From positions 1-64,000 of the forward strand of contig JAQYWR010000015.1 in assembly GCA_029379225.1 (NCBI GenBank): DNA of 64,000 nucleotides. Direction: 5' to 3'. This DNA comes from Nostoc sp. S4 (lineage in GTDB: Bacteria > Cyanobacteriota > Cyanobacteriia > Cyanobacteriales > Nostocaceae). Below, one piece after another: positions 45,226 to 54,543 of this stretch. Positions within the stretch are counted from its first letter, which is position 1. Each line of letters starts with the position of its first letter. The notes under the pieces were generated by a model that saw only the letters and a program-made list of their open reading frames with translations, was not told the DNA's origin and did no database searches. Position numbers and translations under genes: made by a program.

Positions 45226-46104
45226 ATGAAACTATTTGCCACTCTTGTTATTACTAGCACCACAATACTGTTTGGAGTCACGATACCTGTTGTATATGCA
45301 CAAGCACAAACTCCTGCATATCGCTTGATTGAACGGGATATGGCTACAAGCAATAGAATTCAGGTTCAAGTTACTCCAGGACGTGCTACGCCCATTAGCT
45401 TCACTCAAACCGACGAGGCGATCGCCTACATTTTGGTAGCAGACCCTTCACGACTGGTCTACACCACAGATACAGATTTAAAAAGCGGACGCGCTACAAC
45501 CATCTTTCTGAGGGCAATCCAACCGTTAAAGTTTCCAGGGGCTACCACCACTGCCATTACTAACTTACTTGTACAAACTGTAGACCAAGCAGGACAAAAG
45601 CGACTCTATAACTTCGATATTGTCCCAGTGCGTAGAAACACTGAGTATGTAGGGATTCAGATTGCGAATACGTTCGTCGTACCTCCAAGAGGAAGCAAGC
45701 TACGTGTAGCGGACGCACCAGAAGACGTTGCCCTTGGCGGAGCCTCTCTTGCCCTTGGCGGAGCCTCTCGTAGAGAAGGCATCGCCAAGGGCACTGCGCT
45801 AAGACGCAAAGCAGCTTCTGAAAGTAGTGCAATCGCTGGACAGCAGACACTATTAATAGATAAAAATCGTAGAGCTAGAGTAGATGATATTGAAACCGGG
45901 CTGAGAATTGCTATTAATCGGGGTTATACTAACAAAAGCGATCCAGTTGTTCCTAAAGTGCAGCAAGTTTTATCTCTGTTACGAAATAGCAGAGTCACAA
46001 TCCCAGAAGCAGCTACATCTGTTGGTGTTCCAGTTGAGGTTATTTCTGAATTAGGAAGAATCGCCTTAAACGACCGTCTGCTCAGACTAGGACAGCAACG
46101 CTAA
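45226..46104 (+). CDS. VirB9/TrbG-like secreted protein
   Basis: 292 aa. A signal peptide (LFATLVITSTTILFGVTIP, cleavage near VYAQA) precedes a beta-rich domain. In it, RIQVQVTPGRATPISFT, then RLVYTTDTDLKSGRATTIFL and LLVQTVDQAGQKRLYNFDI follow the strand order of the VirB9/TrbG N-terminal domain. A block of about 35 residues near 165-200 (two LALGGAS-type units) is encoded by dispersed repeat DNA, an in-frame insertion. The C-terminal 90 residues are helical. It would form the outer part of the secretion core with VirB10. Confidence 0.65.
   Translation: MKLFATLVITSTTILFGVTIPVVYAQAQTPAYRLIERDMATSNRIQVQVTPGRATPISFTQTDEAIAYILVADPSRLVYTTDTDLKSGRATTIFLRAIQPLKFPGATTTAITNLLVQTVDQAGQKRLYNFDIVPVRRNTEYVGIQIANTFVVPPRGSKLRVADAPEDVALGGASLALGGASRREGIAKGTALRRKAASESSAIAGQQTLLIDKNRRARVDDIETGLRIAINRGYTNKSDPVVPKVQQVLSLLRNSRVTIPEAATSVGVPVEVISELGRIALNDRLLRLGQQR
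45728..45792. repeat. palindromic repeat inserted in the VirB9-like gene
   Basis: TTGCCCTTGGCGGAGCCTCT occurs twice in tandem with a 21-bp period (45728-45748 and 45749-45769). The second copy pairs with CGCCAAGGGC at 45783-45792. It adds two seven-residue LALGGAS-type units in frame. Confidence 0.8.
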
Positions 46105-46116
46105 AGGTACTAGTGA

Positions 46117-48864
46117 TCAAGTTTTTAACACCTCAATTATCTTTTCCACGAGTTCCATTGGCTCAATTGGCTTGGTAATAAAAAGTTGAAACCCTGCTTT
46201 TAAAATACGTTGCTCATTTTTGGCTTCAGCAAAAGCAGTGAGAGCGATCGCTGGAATTTGTCCCCCTTGCTCTATACTGCGGGAGCGAACCTGACGAATC
46301 AAGGTAAAGCCATCCTCATCTGGCATACTGATATCACTAATCAGTAGAGCAGGCGATTGCTGTTCTAAAAGTGCCAATGCTTCTTTTACTGATGCTGCCA
46401 CTAATACATCTGCCCCGGTGCTTTTGAGAACAGTCTGCATTAACATCCGAGCATCTGCATCGTCATCCACAACCAGAATGCACAAATTCTGCAATTGGGC
46501 AATTTCCTTATTGCCGTGCAGCAATTCTCCTAGTACTAATTCATCATTGCTTAACTGCCCTGTCATTTTAACGATAGGTAATCTCACCGTGAATGTCGAA
46601 CCCTTGCCGAATCCTGCACTGGCTGCTGTGATATTGCCATTGTGAAGTTCTACAATTGTTAGAGCGATCGCAAGTCCTAACCCTAATCCACCAGCAGAAC
46701 GAGTAGTGGAAGCATCACGCTGACTAAACCGCTCAAAGACGAATGGTATAAATTCTGCTTCTATGCCCCTCCCTCGATCAATAACAGTAATCTGAGCTTG
46801 AGATTCAACTTGTTCCAACCTCACCTCTACACTTTCATTCTTGGAACTAAACTTGATTGCATTTGAAAGCAAATTCCAAACCACCTGTTGTAAACGAATG
46901 GCATCACCTAAAACGTTGGATACAGCAGCATCAAGATGTAACTTAATTTGAATGCCCTTTGTTTCGGCTGACAATCGAATAGTATCTGCTGCTGACCGAA
47001 TTACACTTGCTAGATCAACAGGTTCGATTTCCAAATTCATCTCGCCCTTCTGCATCCTAGCCAGATCCAATAAATCGTCAATTAAGCGAACTTGTAGACG
47101 GGCATTCCGCTCGATGGTTTCCAGTCCCTCAATTTTCAGTGCTTCATCCATCTCAGATTCAGTTAGCAATAGTTGCGCCCAGCCGTGGAGATTATGTATG
47201 GGAGTACGTAACTCATGAGACAAGACAGCGACGAATTCATCCTTTACTCGATTGATTTCTGCCAATTCCTCAGTCTTTTGTCTCAGTTCTTCCTCTACAC
47301 GCTTTTGTTCGGTGATATCAATGCCGATTAAAAATGCGGCTCTGTTCCGATCATATTTTTGAGCCACAATTAAATAACTACGATCTGCGCTTATGGATTT
47401 CAACTCATATAGTGCTTCAGATTGCTCTCCAGCAAAGAAATTTTGCACGAACTCACGAAACCCATTACCACTAGCTAAAAAACCAATATCCTGACCGACA
47501 AAAGCTTCCGGAGGCAAATTAAAACTATCAGCTAAGTGCTTGTTGACACCTAGATAGCACAAATCGGAACTGACCCAAGATACAATTCCAGGTACAGCCT
47601 CCAGTACAGTCTGTAACTGATCTCTAGCCGCTTGCAGTTTTTTTTCTGCCTGGTTGCGCTGGGTAATATCTAAAAATATACTTACACACCCCTGCACATT
47701 TCCATCTTCATCAAATAAAGGGGTAGCATACTGCGACAGGTTAATTCTCACACCATCATTACGAACCACCTCAATCTCCGAATCCAGTATTTCCACACCA
47801 TGAGTGGTAACATATTGCATAGCCAGTTCTTCTGGAGCTAATTCTCTGCCTGACTGGTAAACTTTAAAGTTAGTTGGACGCTCATCATTAGGAGCGCTGA
47901 GAGAGGCATTTGCGTCAACAGGTATGCCCAGCAGTTTAGCAAGAGCCGGATTAGCTCGAATAGTTTGGCATTCTGGATCTTCTGCAATGCCAATGCCAGT
48001 TGGAATCACCTCTAACAAAGTTTGTAGTTCTTTAACTCGTCGATTTAAAGCTTGGTTTAACTTGATAATTTTTGCTTCTGCTTGTTTGCGGTTCGTGACA
48101 TTTTGGAAGATTGCCAAGCCCGTCAGAATTTTGCTATTTTCATCTTTGACTGGAAAAGTTTGTATTAAATAAACTTGATTGTTATAAGGGATTTCAATAC
48201 ACATTGGAGTACCTTGTAAGGTGTTACGGTAAACTGGTTCTATCAGCTCGTAAATCTCAGGGATAACAGTTTCTTGCAGCGTTTTACCTTGGAACTCCTC
48301 TTTTGGTAAACCAAAAATTTGTAGTTCTGTACCCTCAGCACCCATAAAGCGCATATCTCGATCAAAGAGAAAAACTACTCCATTGGGTAGATTCTGGGTT
48401 AATGTTCGGTATAGTTCTTCACCTTGATGGAGTGAACGCCGACTCTGTAATAAATCTTTTAGATTGATTTGGGCTTCTGTTTTATCAGAATCTGACTGTT
48501 GTTTGCTTGACTGGAAGTTAGCAGTTAGCGCACTGATTAATAGACCCTCGATAACAAATAATACAAATTCCAGATTATTGAGATTAGAAGATGGGTCTGT
48601 AAAAAAGTAATGACTAGCTAAAGCAGTCAAAAACACTGATGTCAATCCTGAAATGATGCTACCGTACCAAGTACTTATAGAGATAGCAATCAGCCACAAG
48701 CTGAAAGAACTTGTGATTCCAGTTAGATGCTCTAGTCCCAACTTGACTAGCAAGGTTACTCCCACGCTGAAAAATGCAATCCTATAAGGCAGGTATTTTT
48801 GTTTGATCAACAACATAGAGATGGGAGCAACGCTCCAAAGTGAGACCGGATAAAAAACGAGCAA
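46117..48864 (-). CDS. hybrid sensor histidine kinase with PAS domains
   Basis: 915 aa. N-terminal membrane segment with about four spans (residues about 5-110), like the KdpD-type DUF4118 sensor. Three PAS domains follow (about 150-260, 280-400 and 410-520). The HisKA H-box is LSHELRTPIHNLHGW. The ATPase has LLSNAIKFS, DRGRGIEAEF and GLGLGLAIALTIVELH. A C-terminal receiver has VVDDDADAR, LLISDISMPDEDG and TKPIEP. It is convergent with the secretion operon, 12 bp away. A membrane sensor with unknown ligand. Confidence 0.93.
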   Translation of the reverse strand: MLVFYPVSLWSVAPISMLLIKQKYLPYRIAFFSVGVTLLVKLGLEHLTGITSSFSLWLIAISISTWYGSIISGLTSVFLTALASHYFFTDPSSNLNNLEFVLFVIEGLLISALTANFQSSKQQSDSDKTEAQINLKDLLQSRRSLHQGEELYRTLTQNLPNGVVFLFDRDMRFMGAEGTELQIFGLPKEEFQGKTLQETVIPEIYELIEPVYRNTLQGTPMCIEIPYNNQVYLIQTFPVKDENSKILTGLAIFQNVTNRKQAEAKIIKLNQALNRRVKELQTLLEVIPTGIGIAEDPECQTIRANPALAKLLGIPVDANASLSAPNDERPTNFKVYQSGRELAPEELAMQYVTTHGVEILDSEIEVVRNDGVRINLSQYATPLFDEDGNVQGCVSIFLDITQRNQAEKKLQAARDQLQTVLEAVPGIVSWVSSDLCYLGVNKHLADSFNLPPEAFVGQDIGFLASGNGFREFVQNFFAGEQSEALYELKSISADRSYLIVAQKYDRNRAAFLIGIDITEQKRVEEELRQKTEELAEINRVKDEFVAVLSHELRTPIHNLHGWAQLLLTESEMDEALKIEGLETIERNARLQVRLIDDLLDLARMQKGEMNLEIEPVDLASVIRSAADTIRLSAETKGIQIKLHLDAAVSNVLGDAIRLQQVVWNLLSNAIKFSSKNESVEVRLEQVESQAQITVIDRGRGIEAEFIPFVFERFSQRDASTTRSAGGLGLGLAIALTIVELHNGNITAASAGFGKGSTFTVRLPIVKMTGQLSNDELVLGELLHGNKEIAQLQNLCILVVDDDADARMLMQTVLKSTGADVLVAASVKEALALLEQQSPALLISDISMPDEDGFTLIRQVRSRSIEQGGQIPAIALTAFAEAKNEQRILKAGFQLFITKPIEPMELVEKIIEVLKT

Positions 48865-49126
48865 TGTCTACGGCAGGCCACGCCTATGCTAAAAACTATT
48901 TTCAGTGTAATAAAATAACTAGTATATTTAAATACGTGTTAATGCGTAGTGAGGTCTAATGTATGGTGACATGCGCGAAAATTTGTAATCATAAGAATTA
49001 AAGTAGGATTTCCGAGTAGCAATAATTTTAAGATTGGGGATGTTTACCTTCATGGAAATATATATGCAACTCCAGATTTAACTAAATCATCTGAATGTTA
49101 AAAAACTTTCAATATATTGATTGCTA

Positions 49127-50623
49127 ATGATGCCGAATGGATATGGAAACATATTCATCAAACCAGAAGGAGTGTTGTTTTTCAGAGAAGCAAAACCAAC
49201 AGCTATCGCTGCATTGAGTGGATCAATTAATGGAATTAGCGAAGCGATGATGATCCAAACACTTCCTACTTTCGCTGCAACAGGTTCTTTTCCATTTCAA
49301 CTCACCCAGCAGCAGCAAAAAGCTTTATTATCAATGTGGACATTTATACAGCCAACCGTGATGGCTGCTTTATTTCTGCTGGTCGGCTATGCCGGAACTG
49401 GCAAGTCAACTATTGTTTTCCAACTAGTTAAAGTTCTTGTCGCTACAGGTAAGCGAGTTGTACTGACTGCACCCACTAATAAAGCTGTAGGCGTGCTGCA
49501 ACGCATGGCGGCAGAAAATGGCGTAACTGGGGTAGAATTCTTCACCATTCACCAGTTGTTAGGACTGGGTATGGTAACTAGAGGTAAAGAGAAAGTACTT
49601 GACCAAACTGGGCCTTCTTACATCAATCTATTTGATGTTGTCTTTATTGATGAATGTTCTATGATTGGCAAACAACTCTGGCGTTGGATTGAGGATGTTG
49701 CTAACCAATCATCCACCTGGACAAAAATCAAAATTATTCTCATGGGCGACCCAGCACAGTTAAATCCAATTAATGAAGGAAAATCTCCTAGTTTTCAAGT
49801 GCCAGATAAAGCAGTTTTGACTCAAGTTGTGCGTCAAGGAACTGGCAGCCCTTTGTTAGAGTTTGTCACCGCTTCTCGCTATGCAGTCACCAAGAGCAAG
49901 TTTCCTTTTGAGCCTTATGCCAAGTATCTGCCTGATAAAAGTAATGGGGCGTTGATGGTTAAACGTCAAACTATGCTGCGTTATGCCTGCAAAAAGATGA
50001 AGAGAGAATTTGCTCAAAACCCAGATTGTTTCCGAATTTTATCCTGGACTAATGCTCAAGTTGACTTTTACAATCAGCAGATTCGCACACATTTATATGG
50101 TGAAAATATCAATCGCTTTATTGCTGGAGAGAGATTAATCACCAGAGATCCTGTGATGGCTCCTGATGGTAAAACTACAATTCTTTCTACATCTACAGAG
50201 TTTACTGTTTTAGATGTTTTTGGCGATCGTTACAACAACTATGATACTTGGAGATTAAAGGTAGAGACAGATGAAGGGATTGTGCGTCAAATCTACGTTT
50301 TGCATGAAGATGAGCAAAAACAATTTGACCAAGAAACCAAACGCTTACTCAAAAGTGCCAAGCGTAATCCCTTTCTGTGGAAGCAGTACTACAAACATTT
50401 AGAACAGTTTGCCAACATCAGAAACTGCTTTGCATTAACTGTTCACAATAGCCAAGGTAGCACTTTCTTAGAAGCGGGTATTGATGGTCAAGATTTGAGT
50501 AAGCGACTTTATCCAGAACGAGGAGATGACAGTAAGGCAGTACTGGCCAAGATTAGAGAGTTTAATCGTTTGTACTATGTTTCTAGCTCACGGGCTAGAC
50601 AACGGATATTAGTTATCCGGTGA
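49127..50623 (+). CDS. RecD-like/AAA superfamily 1 DNA helicase
   Basis: 498 aa from the ATG at 49127; a later ATG at 49244 (MMIQTLPT) could be the true start. Walker A GYAGTGKSTIVFQL, then LTAPTNKAVGVLQRM (motif Ia), VVFIDECSMIGKQLW (motif II DECS), MGDPAQLNPI (motif III GD..QL.P), FRILSWTNAQVDFYN and FALTVHNSQGSTF (motif V/VI). These are the SF1B RecD/Dda/TraA-type helicase motifs. In an unlinked plasmid gene it probably unwinds DNA during repair, recombination or transfer. Confidence 0.88.
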   Translation: MMPNGYGNIFIKPEGVLFFREAKPTAIAALSGSINGISEAMMIQTLPTFAATGSFPFQLTQQQQKALLSMWTFIQPTVMAALFLLVGYAGTGKSTIVFQLVKVLVATGKRVVLTAPTNKAVGVLQRMAAENGVTGVEFFTIHQLLGLGMVTRGKEKVLDQTGPSYINLFDVVFIDECSMIGKQLWRWIEDVANQSSTWTKIKIILMGDPAQLNPINEGKSPSFQVPDKAVLTQVVRQGTGSPLLEFVTASRYAVTKSKFPFEPYAKYLPDKSNGALMVKRQTMLRYACKKMKREFAQNPDCFRILSWTNAQVDFYNQQIRTHLYGENINRFIAGERLITRDPVMAPDGKTTILSTSTEFTVLDVFGDRYNNYDTWRLKVETDEGIVRQIYVLHEDEQKQFDQETKRLLKSAKRNPFLWKQYYKHLEQFANIRNCFALTVHNSQGSTFLEAGIDGQDLSKRLYPERGDDSKAVLAKIREFNRLYYVSSSRARQRILVIR

Positions 50624-50679
50624 CAATGGTGTATAGGAATCTCGACACAAAATTCAGATTAATCATTCGTGAACAATGA

Positions 50680-50709
50680 GAACCCCGATTTATAGAGAAG
50701 TCGGGGTTC
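50680..50709 (+). terminator. stem-loop after the helicase gene
   Basis: GAACCCCGA (50680-50688) pairs with TCGGGGTTC (50701-50709) around a 12-base loop. The form AACCCCGATTT...TCGGGGTT is a common Nostoc intergenic hairpin. No T run follows. Confidence 0.5.
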
Positions 50710-50831
50710 CTACACCCAACACGAAAACCGATGACGATGTTACTGAGATTTGTACCGTCAAGGTGGTGACACGCCGAACAAAATCTTTTTAGGTTAATCC
50801 GCTCAAAAACTCATCGAAATGTATCTGCATT

Positions 50832-51120
50832 TGGTATGCCTTAAGGTAAAGCTAAAAATTATTCTAACCATTCATATTTACTCAATCCATAATGTTCCAT
50901 GTCCTCCCATCCTTTTGCTCCTGCGATTACTGATAAGATTGCGATGATTAGAATATCTGCTAATAAATGAACGCGAGTTGTTTTTACACGAGGGTCTTCT
51001 ATTTTACTAAAAACCGATGCCATTTTTTCTGTCAGCGCAGTAGCATTGGCTATGCTCATTTTTTGGGAATTGAATGAATTTAATTTTGTCCAACTACTTA
51101 ATCTACTTAATGGTATGCCT
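50832..51120. mobile_element. ISAs1-type insertion remnant with 10-bp direct repeats
   Basis: TGGTATGCCT occurs at 50832-50841 and at 51111-51120, bracketing a 269-bp segment that contains only the first 66 codons of a transposase gene. The left inner end TTAAGGTAAAG and the right inner end (read inward, TTAAGTAGATT) are similar. The direct repeats fit a target duplication of an ISAs1-type element that lost its interior. Confidence 0.6.
50859..51059 (-). pseudogene. truncated ISAs1-family transposase (N-terminus)
   Basis: 66 aa: SKIEDPRVKTTRVHLLADIL, then IAGAKGWEDMEHYG and SKYEWLE, then stop. This is the DDE_Tnp_1-associated N-terminal domain of ISAs1/H-repeat transposases. The full family is about 370 aa and the catalytic part is missing, so it is inactive. 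Confidence 0.8.
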
Positions 51121-51375
51121 GATTAGGAGCGATCGCGGCAATAAGACAGCAGTCTGACTGCTTACTTTCTCCTCATTTTCTGCTTGCCCTTTAAAAGATT
51201 ATCTTTAGAAGATTTATAGTAAATTTTACTCAAGCGATCGCACCTTCCGCGACGAGCGAGGAACTTTGGTTTTTAACGCGCACAAGATTGATGAGTTGTT
51301 TAATAATCAGAGTCAAGCGATTGACCGAAGAATCGCACATGTAGGTTGAATTTCAGACAATAATATTGATGGGCG

Positions 51376-51669
51376 ATGGATACCATGCAATGCAAGAGAG
51401 AGCAAAGTATGATTGATTTACTCAAAGAGGATTTAAAGCACTCTGAGGAATATAAAGACTGTATTATCGACGTGTGGTACGATAATAGCCGCAAGTGCTA
51501 CCTTGCCGAACTGTATGTGCCAGGACAGCAAGCGGCTGCACGCCCGGATCTAATGGTACTTGCACAACGCCATCCTTACCCCGATATCCCGACAGCGATC
51601 GCCCTCTTGAAGGAGCAAGTTGACAAACACTACACAACAGAGAAAATCTGGTGGGATCAAATGCAATGA
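51376..51669 (+). CDS. small hypothetical protein
   Basis: 97 aa, not recognised. DCIIDVWYDNSRKCYLAELYV and the helical C-terminus (TAIALLKEQVDKHY) suggest a small soluble alpha/beta protein. The gap upstream (51121-51375) holds GCGATCGC sites and no gene. Confidence 0.55.
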   Translation: MDTMQCKREQSMIDLLKEDLKHSEEYKDCIIDVWYDNSRKCYLAELYVPGQQAAARPDLMVLAQRHPYPDIPTAIALLKEQVDKHYTTEKIWWDQMQ

Positions 51670-51794
51670 CTTTTATGATCGACACCAGACACTGCTAATG
51701 TCATCCTCAATAATTTCTTCATCTTTTGGATTTTGGAGCTTCCTTTTGACTTAAATATAATCAGATACCAATGAAGCTCTTGTAAAACTTTCAT

Positions 51795-51832
51795 ATTCTA
51801 GTTAGAATACAAAAACCATGTTCTAACTAGAA
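51795..51832. promoter_or_regulatory. two palindromic boxes before the first AAA/vWA-cluster gene
   Basis: ATTCTAGTTAGAAT (51795-51808) and TTCTAACTAGAA (51821-51832) share the core TTCTArytAGAA. The second ends one base before the ATG at 51834. Further copies lie before the next two genes (53277, 54523). Confidence 0.75.
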
Positions 51833-51833
51833 T

Positions 51834-53258
51834 ATGAATAATCAAAATCCACAACTAGATTTAATCTCAAAGCTTGTCGCCGAAAGGCTCACCAACAGAC
51901 AACAAGCATCATCAGCCAGTCAGACGTTGAGCAAAAAACAGCGACAATGGAACAAGCTCAAAGAAAAGCCAGTTTACTTACTGAGACTAACAGTTAAAGT
52001 GGGTGTACAAACATTGCGTTTGTCAGGATTGCACTTAGGCATTAATCCTGAAGTCATGCACCTGTTAGAAGATCAAGCTTTAGGTGGGTATCGCGCCAAC
52101 ACTTCGCAACGATTAAAAGATGCCGCCCATAAACTTCAGGCACGGCAGAAGATTATTTACAACCGTTACACCGTGTTGAGTGAACCCTTTCGCCTCGTTC
52201 ACGAAGCCTCGCTACCAGATGCTCTCGAAGCAATTGATCTGATGCAGCAAGAAGCACAACAACTACGGCAAGAAATTGTAGCTGCCCATGAAGAGGAGTT
52301 CACGGCATTCTTATCTTGGGCGCATCAGGTGCTAACACAAGCCCATTTAGAACCCAAAGCGCTCGAAGCGGCGCTAACTTACTATGCCGATGCTTATCCC
52401 ACTCAAGAAGATGTAGAACAATGCTTACAGGTTGTGGTGGAAGGCCCAATCAAGATTCCTTCCTTAATTGAGGATGCCCAGGCACAAGTCACACAAGCCC
52501 AGCAACTCCTAGCAGAAGAAGCATTAAAAATAGAACAGTCGAAACTAGCGCTGATGCGTCGTTCACAAGAAACCCTCGAACAAACCCTACTTTCTACCCT
52601 TTACGATGCCCAGACCAGAAGCCGAGACGAAGCCTACGGAAAATTAGCAGAACTGTTGTCAAGTATGACTTGCAGTCAAGAAGAACCTACTCTTCGCACA
52701 ATCCAAAAATGGCAGACCTTACAGCAACGCCTGGAAACCTTGACGCAGTACGATTCCAGTCTTGAGCCAATAATACAAAAAGCGGCGCTGATTCAACACT
52801 TATTCCAAAACGACAAACAGAACTTGCAAGAGATTCAAGTCCTGATGGACGATTTTAGGATGATGCTCAAGGAGCGGGTAAAGCAAGAATCGCAGAGTGC
52901 TGGCATCGCTCAACTGACCAAAGCTTTAGCCTTCGATGCTGATTATACAGAACTGCTAAAACAACTAGAGACTCTGGCTGATTCTCCGTCACCAGAGGAG
53001 TTCCACAAGCTCAAGGGCAAACTGGCGGCTATGGATGCTTTGTTACGCATCCGCAGTAAATCATTGAAACAGAAGTGGGAACAGGCAGAAAACGCTGTTC
53101 GCAAACAAATAGGTCTTGAAGAAAGACCAACCGAAGAATTGAAGGAAGCTATTAACAACCTTTCGGAGAATGATGAAGACAGTGAACTCAAACAGCCAAT
53201 AAACGGTTTTGCAAACAGAAAAACAACAACACCTTACGATTTAGACGCTGGATTTTAA
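51834..53258 (+). CDS. coiled-coil partner of a MoxR/vWA system
   Basis: 474 aa, not recognised as a named family. Largely helical with coiled coils (residues about 110-170, 215-260, 330-420). YPTQEDVEQCLQVVVEGPIKIPSL (near 190) matches FPCLEELEDYLQVVIGRPVIIPAI in the 59091 protein, so the two are paralogous over that region. It begins a three-gene rightward group with MoxR and vWA genes and probably scaffolds or is remodelled by them. No SD is seen; two palindromic boxes stand where an SD would be. Confidence 0.7.
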   Translation: MNNQNPQLDLISKLVAERLTNRQQASSASQTLSKKQRQWNKLKEKPVYLLRLTVKVGVQTLRLSGLHLGINPEVMHLLEDQALGGYRANTSQRLKDAAHKLQARQKIIYNRYTVLSEPFRLVHEASLPDALEAIDLMQQEAQQLRQEIVAAHEEEFTAFLSWAHQVLTQAHLEPKALEAALTYYADAYPTQEDVEQCLQVVVEGPIKIPSLIEDAQAQVTQAQQLLAEEALKIEQSKLALMRRSQETLEQTLLSTLYDAQTRSRDEAYGKLAELLSSMTCSQEEPTLRTIQKWQTLQQRLETLTQYDSSLEPIIQKAALIQHLFQNDKQNLQEIQVLMDDFRMMLKERVKQESQSAGIAQLTKALAFDADYTELLKQLETLADSPSPEEFHKLKGKLAAMDALLRIRSKSLKQKWEQAENAVRKQIGLEERPTEELKEAINNLSENDEDSELKQPINGFANRKTTTPYDLDAGF

Positions 53259-53276
53259 TTTAAATAGAAATTTCAT

Positions 53277-53290
53277 ATTCTAGTTGGAAT
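53277..53290. promoter_or_regulatory. palindromic box before the MoxR gene
   Basis: ATTCTAGTTGGAAT, one mismatch from the site at 51795, ends six bases before the ATG at 53297. Confidence 0.7.
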
Positions 53291-53296
53291 ACGAAA

Positions 53297-54517
53297 ATGA
53301 CGAAAACTACCCCAACTACTGTAAAAAACGATAAAACTGCTTCAAATTGTGAAGAACGGCTTGGGCAGTTGCGTCAGGAATTGAACAAAATCTTTTTGGA
53401 ACGTAGCACTGTTATCGATGGTGTATTGGCAGTACTCTTGACCAATAGCAATGCAGTGTTATTTGGGCCACCAGGGTGTGCCAAATCCTGGATGCTTCAG
53501 GAATTGTGCAGAGCGATAGAAGCAGCCAATTTTTTTGACCGCTTACTGCAACGTGCCCAACCACCGGAGGAACTGTTGGGGCAGCCGTCCCTAGTTGCCT
53601 TACAGCAGCAGGACTCACTCATCCGTAACACCAAAAACCGTCTACCAGAAGCGCATATTGCTTTTTTAGATGAAATCTTCCGCTGTAATGCAACCACATT
53701 GAATGCTCTTCTGCGACTGCTCAACGAGCGGGTTTTCGAGAATCCAGAGCCACAACCAGTACCACTGCTATTCTTGTGTGGGGCCGCCAACGATGTACCC
53801 GAAGACGAAGAACTACGGGCATTCGTTGACCGTTTCGTGTATCGTCCTTGGGTATCTTACGTTAAAAAGACCGCTTCCCGGCGAGAACTTATTTATCGTG
53901 CCAGAAACAACGTTAAACTCGCTGTTTCTACTCGGCTAACCTTGGAAGAAATTAAGCACTTACAAGCACAAGCGCAAACAGTACTTTTTCCTAACCCTGT
54001 TGTGGAATCGCTGCTTCAATGCCAGTCTGCACTGGAACGAGAAGGCTTCGATATCAGCGATCGCAAACTCCAGCAGTTGGTGAAGCTTTTGCAAGCACAC
54101 GCCTATGTCCAGGGCGACGCTGAAGTGTATATCGAGTCGTTCCATGATTTACTCCCCGACTGTGTATGGAAGAAAGAACCCAAGGAGCGGCAAAAGATAG
54201 CACAGATTTTGAATCAGATTATCCCTGATGTCAATCAGCAGGCAGTAAACTGGTACGACGCAGCCAAAGAAGAAGTCAAAAAAGTACAACTTGCTGCTAA
54301 AGAATACGACCTCCGTCCTCGTAATGACACGGAGAAAAATCTCATTGAAACCGCAGATAGTGCTGCCAAACACTTAGAGGATGTCTCTCGTCAAATTGAG
54401 AAGTTGCTTTCCCAGAACCAAGGTAAGAATGTTCGTAGAGCGAAGCGAATGCTGACAGACATCAGGGAAGATTTGATGTTAGAGGTCGCCAAATACAAAG
54501 AAAAAGTTTACTCATAA
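53297..54517 (+). CDS. MoxR-type AAA+ ATPase (RavA-like)
   Basis: 406 aa. Walker A GPPGCAKS (Gly57-Lys63-Ser64), Walker B HIAFLDEIFRCN with Asp-Glu, NALLRLLNER (arginine finger region) and FLCGAANDVPEDEELRAFVDRF (sensor 1 and the MoxR DR.F). The C-terminal 160 residues are helical (LARA-like region) with coiled coil. RavA pairs with the vWA protein ViaA to remodel protein substrates; the vWA gene follows 26 bp later. A good family call; substrate unknown. Confidence 0.9.
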   Translation: MTKTTPTTVKNDKTASNCEERLGQLRQELNKIFLERSTVIDGVLAVLLTNSNAVLFGPPGCAKSWMLQELCRAIEAANFFDRLLQRAQPPEELLGQPSLVALQQQDSLIRNTKNRLPEAHIAFLDEIFRCNATTLNALLRLLNERVFENPEPQPVPLLFLCGAANDVPEDEELRAFVDRFVYRPWVSYVKKTASRRELIYRARNNVKLAVSTRLTLEEIKHLQAQAQTVLFPNPVVESLLQCQSALEREGFDISDRKLQQLVKLLQAHAYVQGDAEVYIESFHDLLPDCVWKKEPKERQKIAQILNQIIPDVNQQAVNWYDAAKEEVKKVQLAAKEYDLRPRNDTEKNLIETADSAAKHLEDVSRQIEKLLSQNQGKNVRRAKRMLTDIREDLMLEVAKYKEKVYS

Positions 54518-54522
54518 TTGAG

Positions 54523-54536
54523 ATTCTAATTAGAAT
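54523..54536. promoter_or_regulatory. palindromic box before the vWA gene
   Basis: ATTCTAATTAGAAT, a perfect 14-bp palindrome, ends seven bases before the ATG at 54544. Confidence 0.75.
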
Positions 54537-54543
54537 ATGAAAT

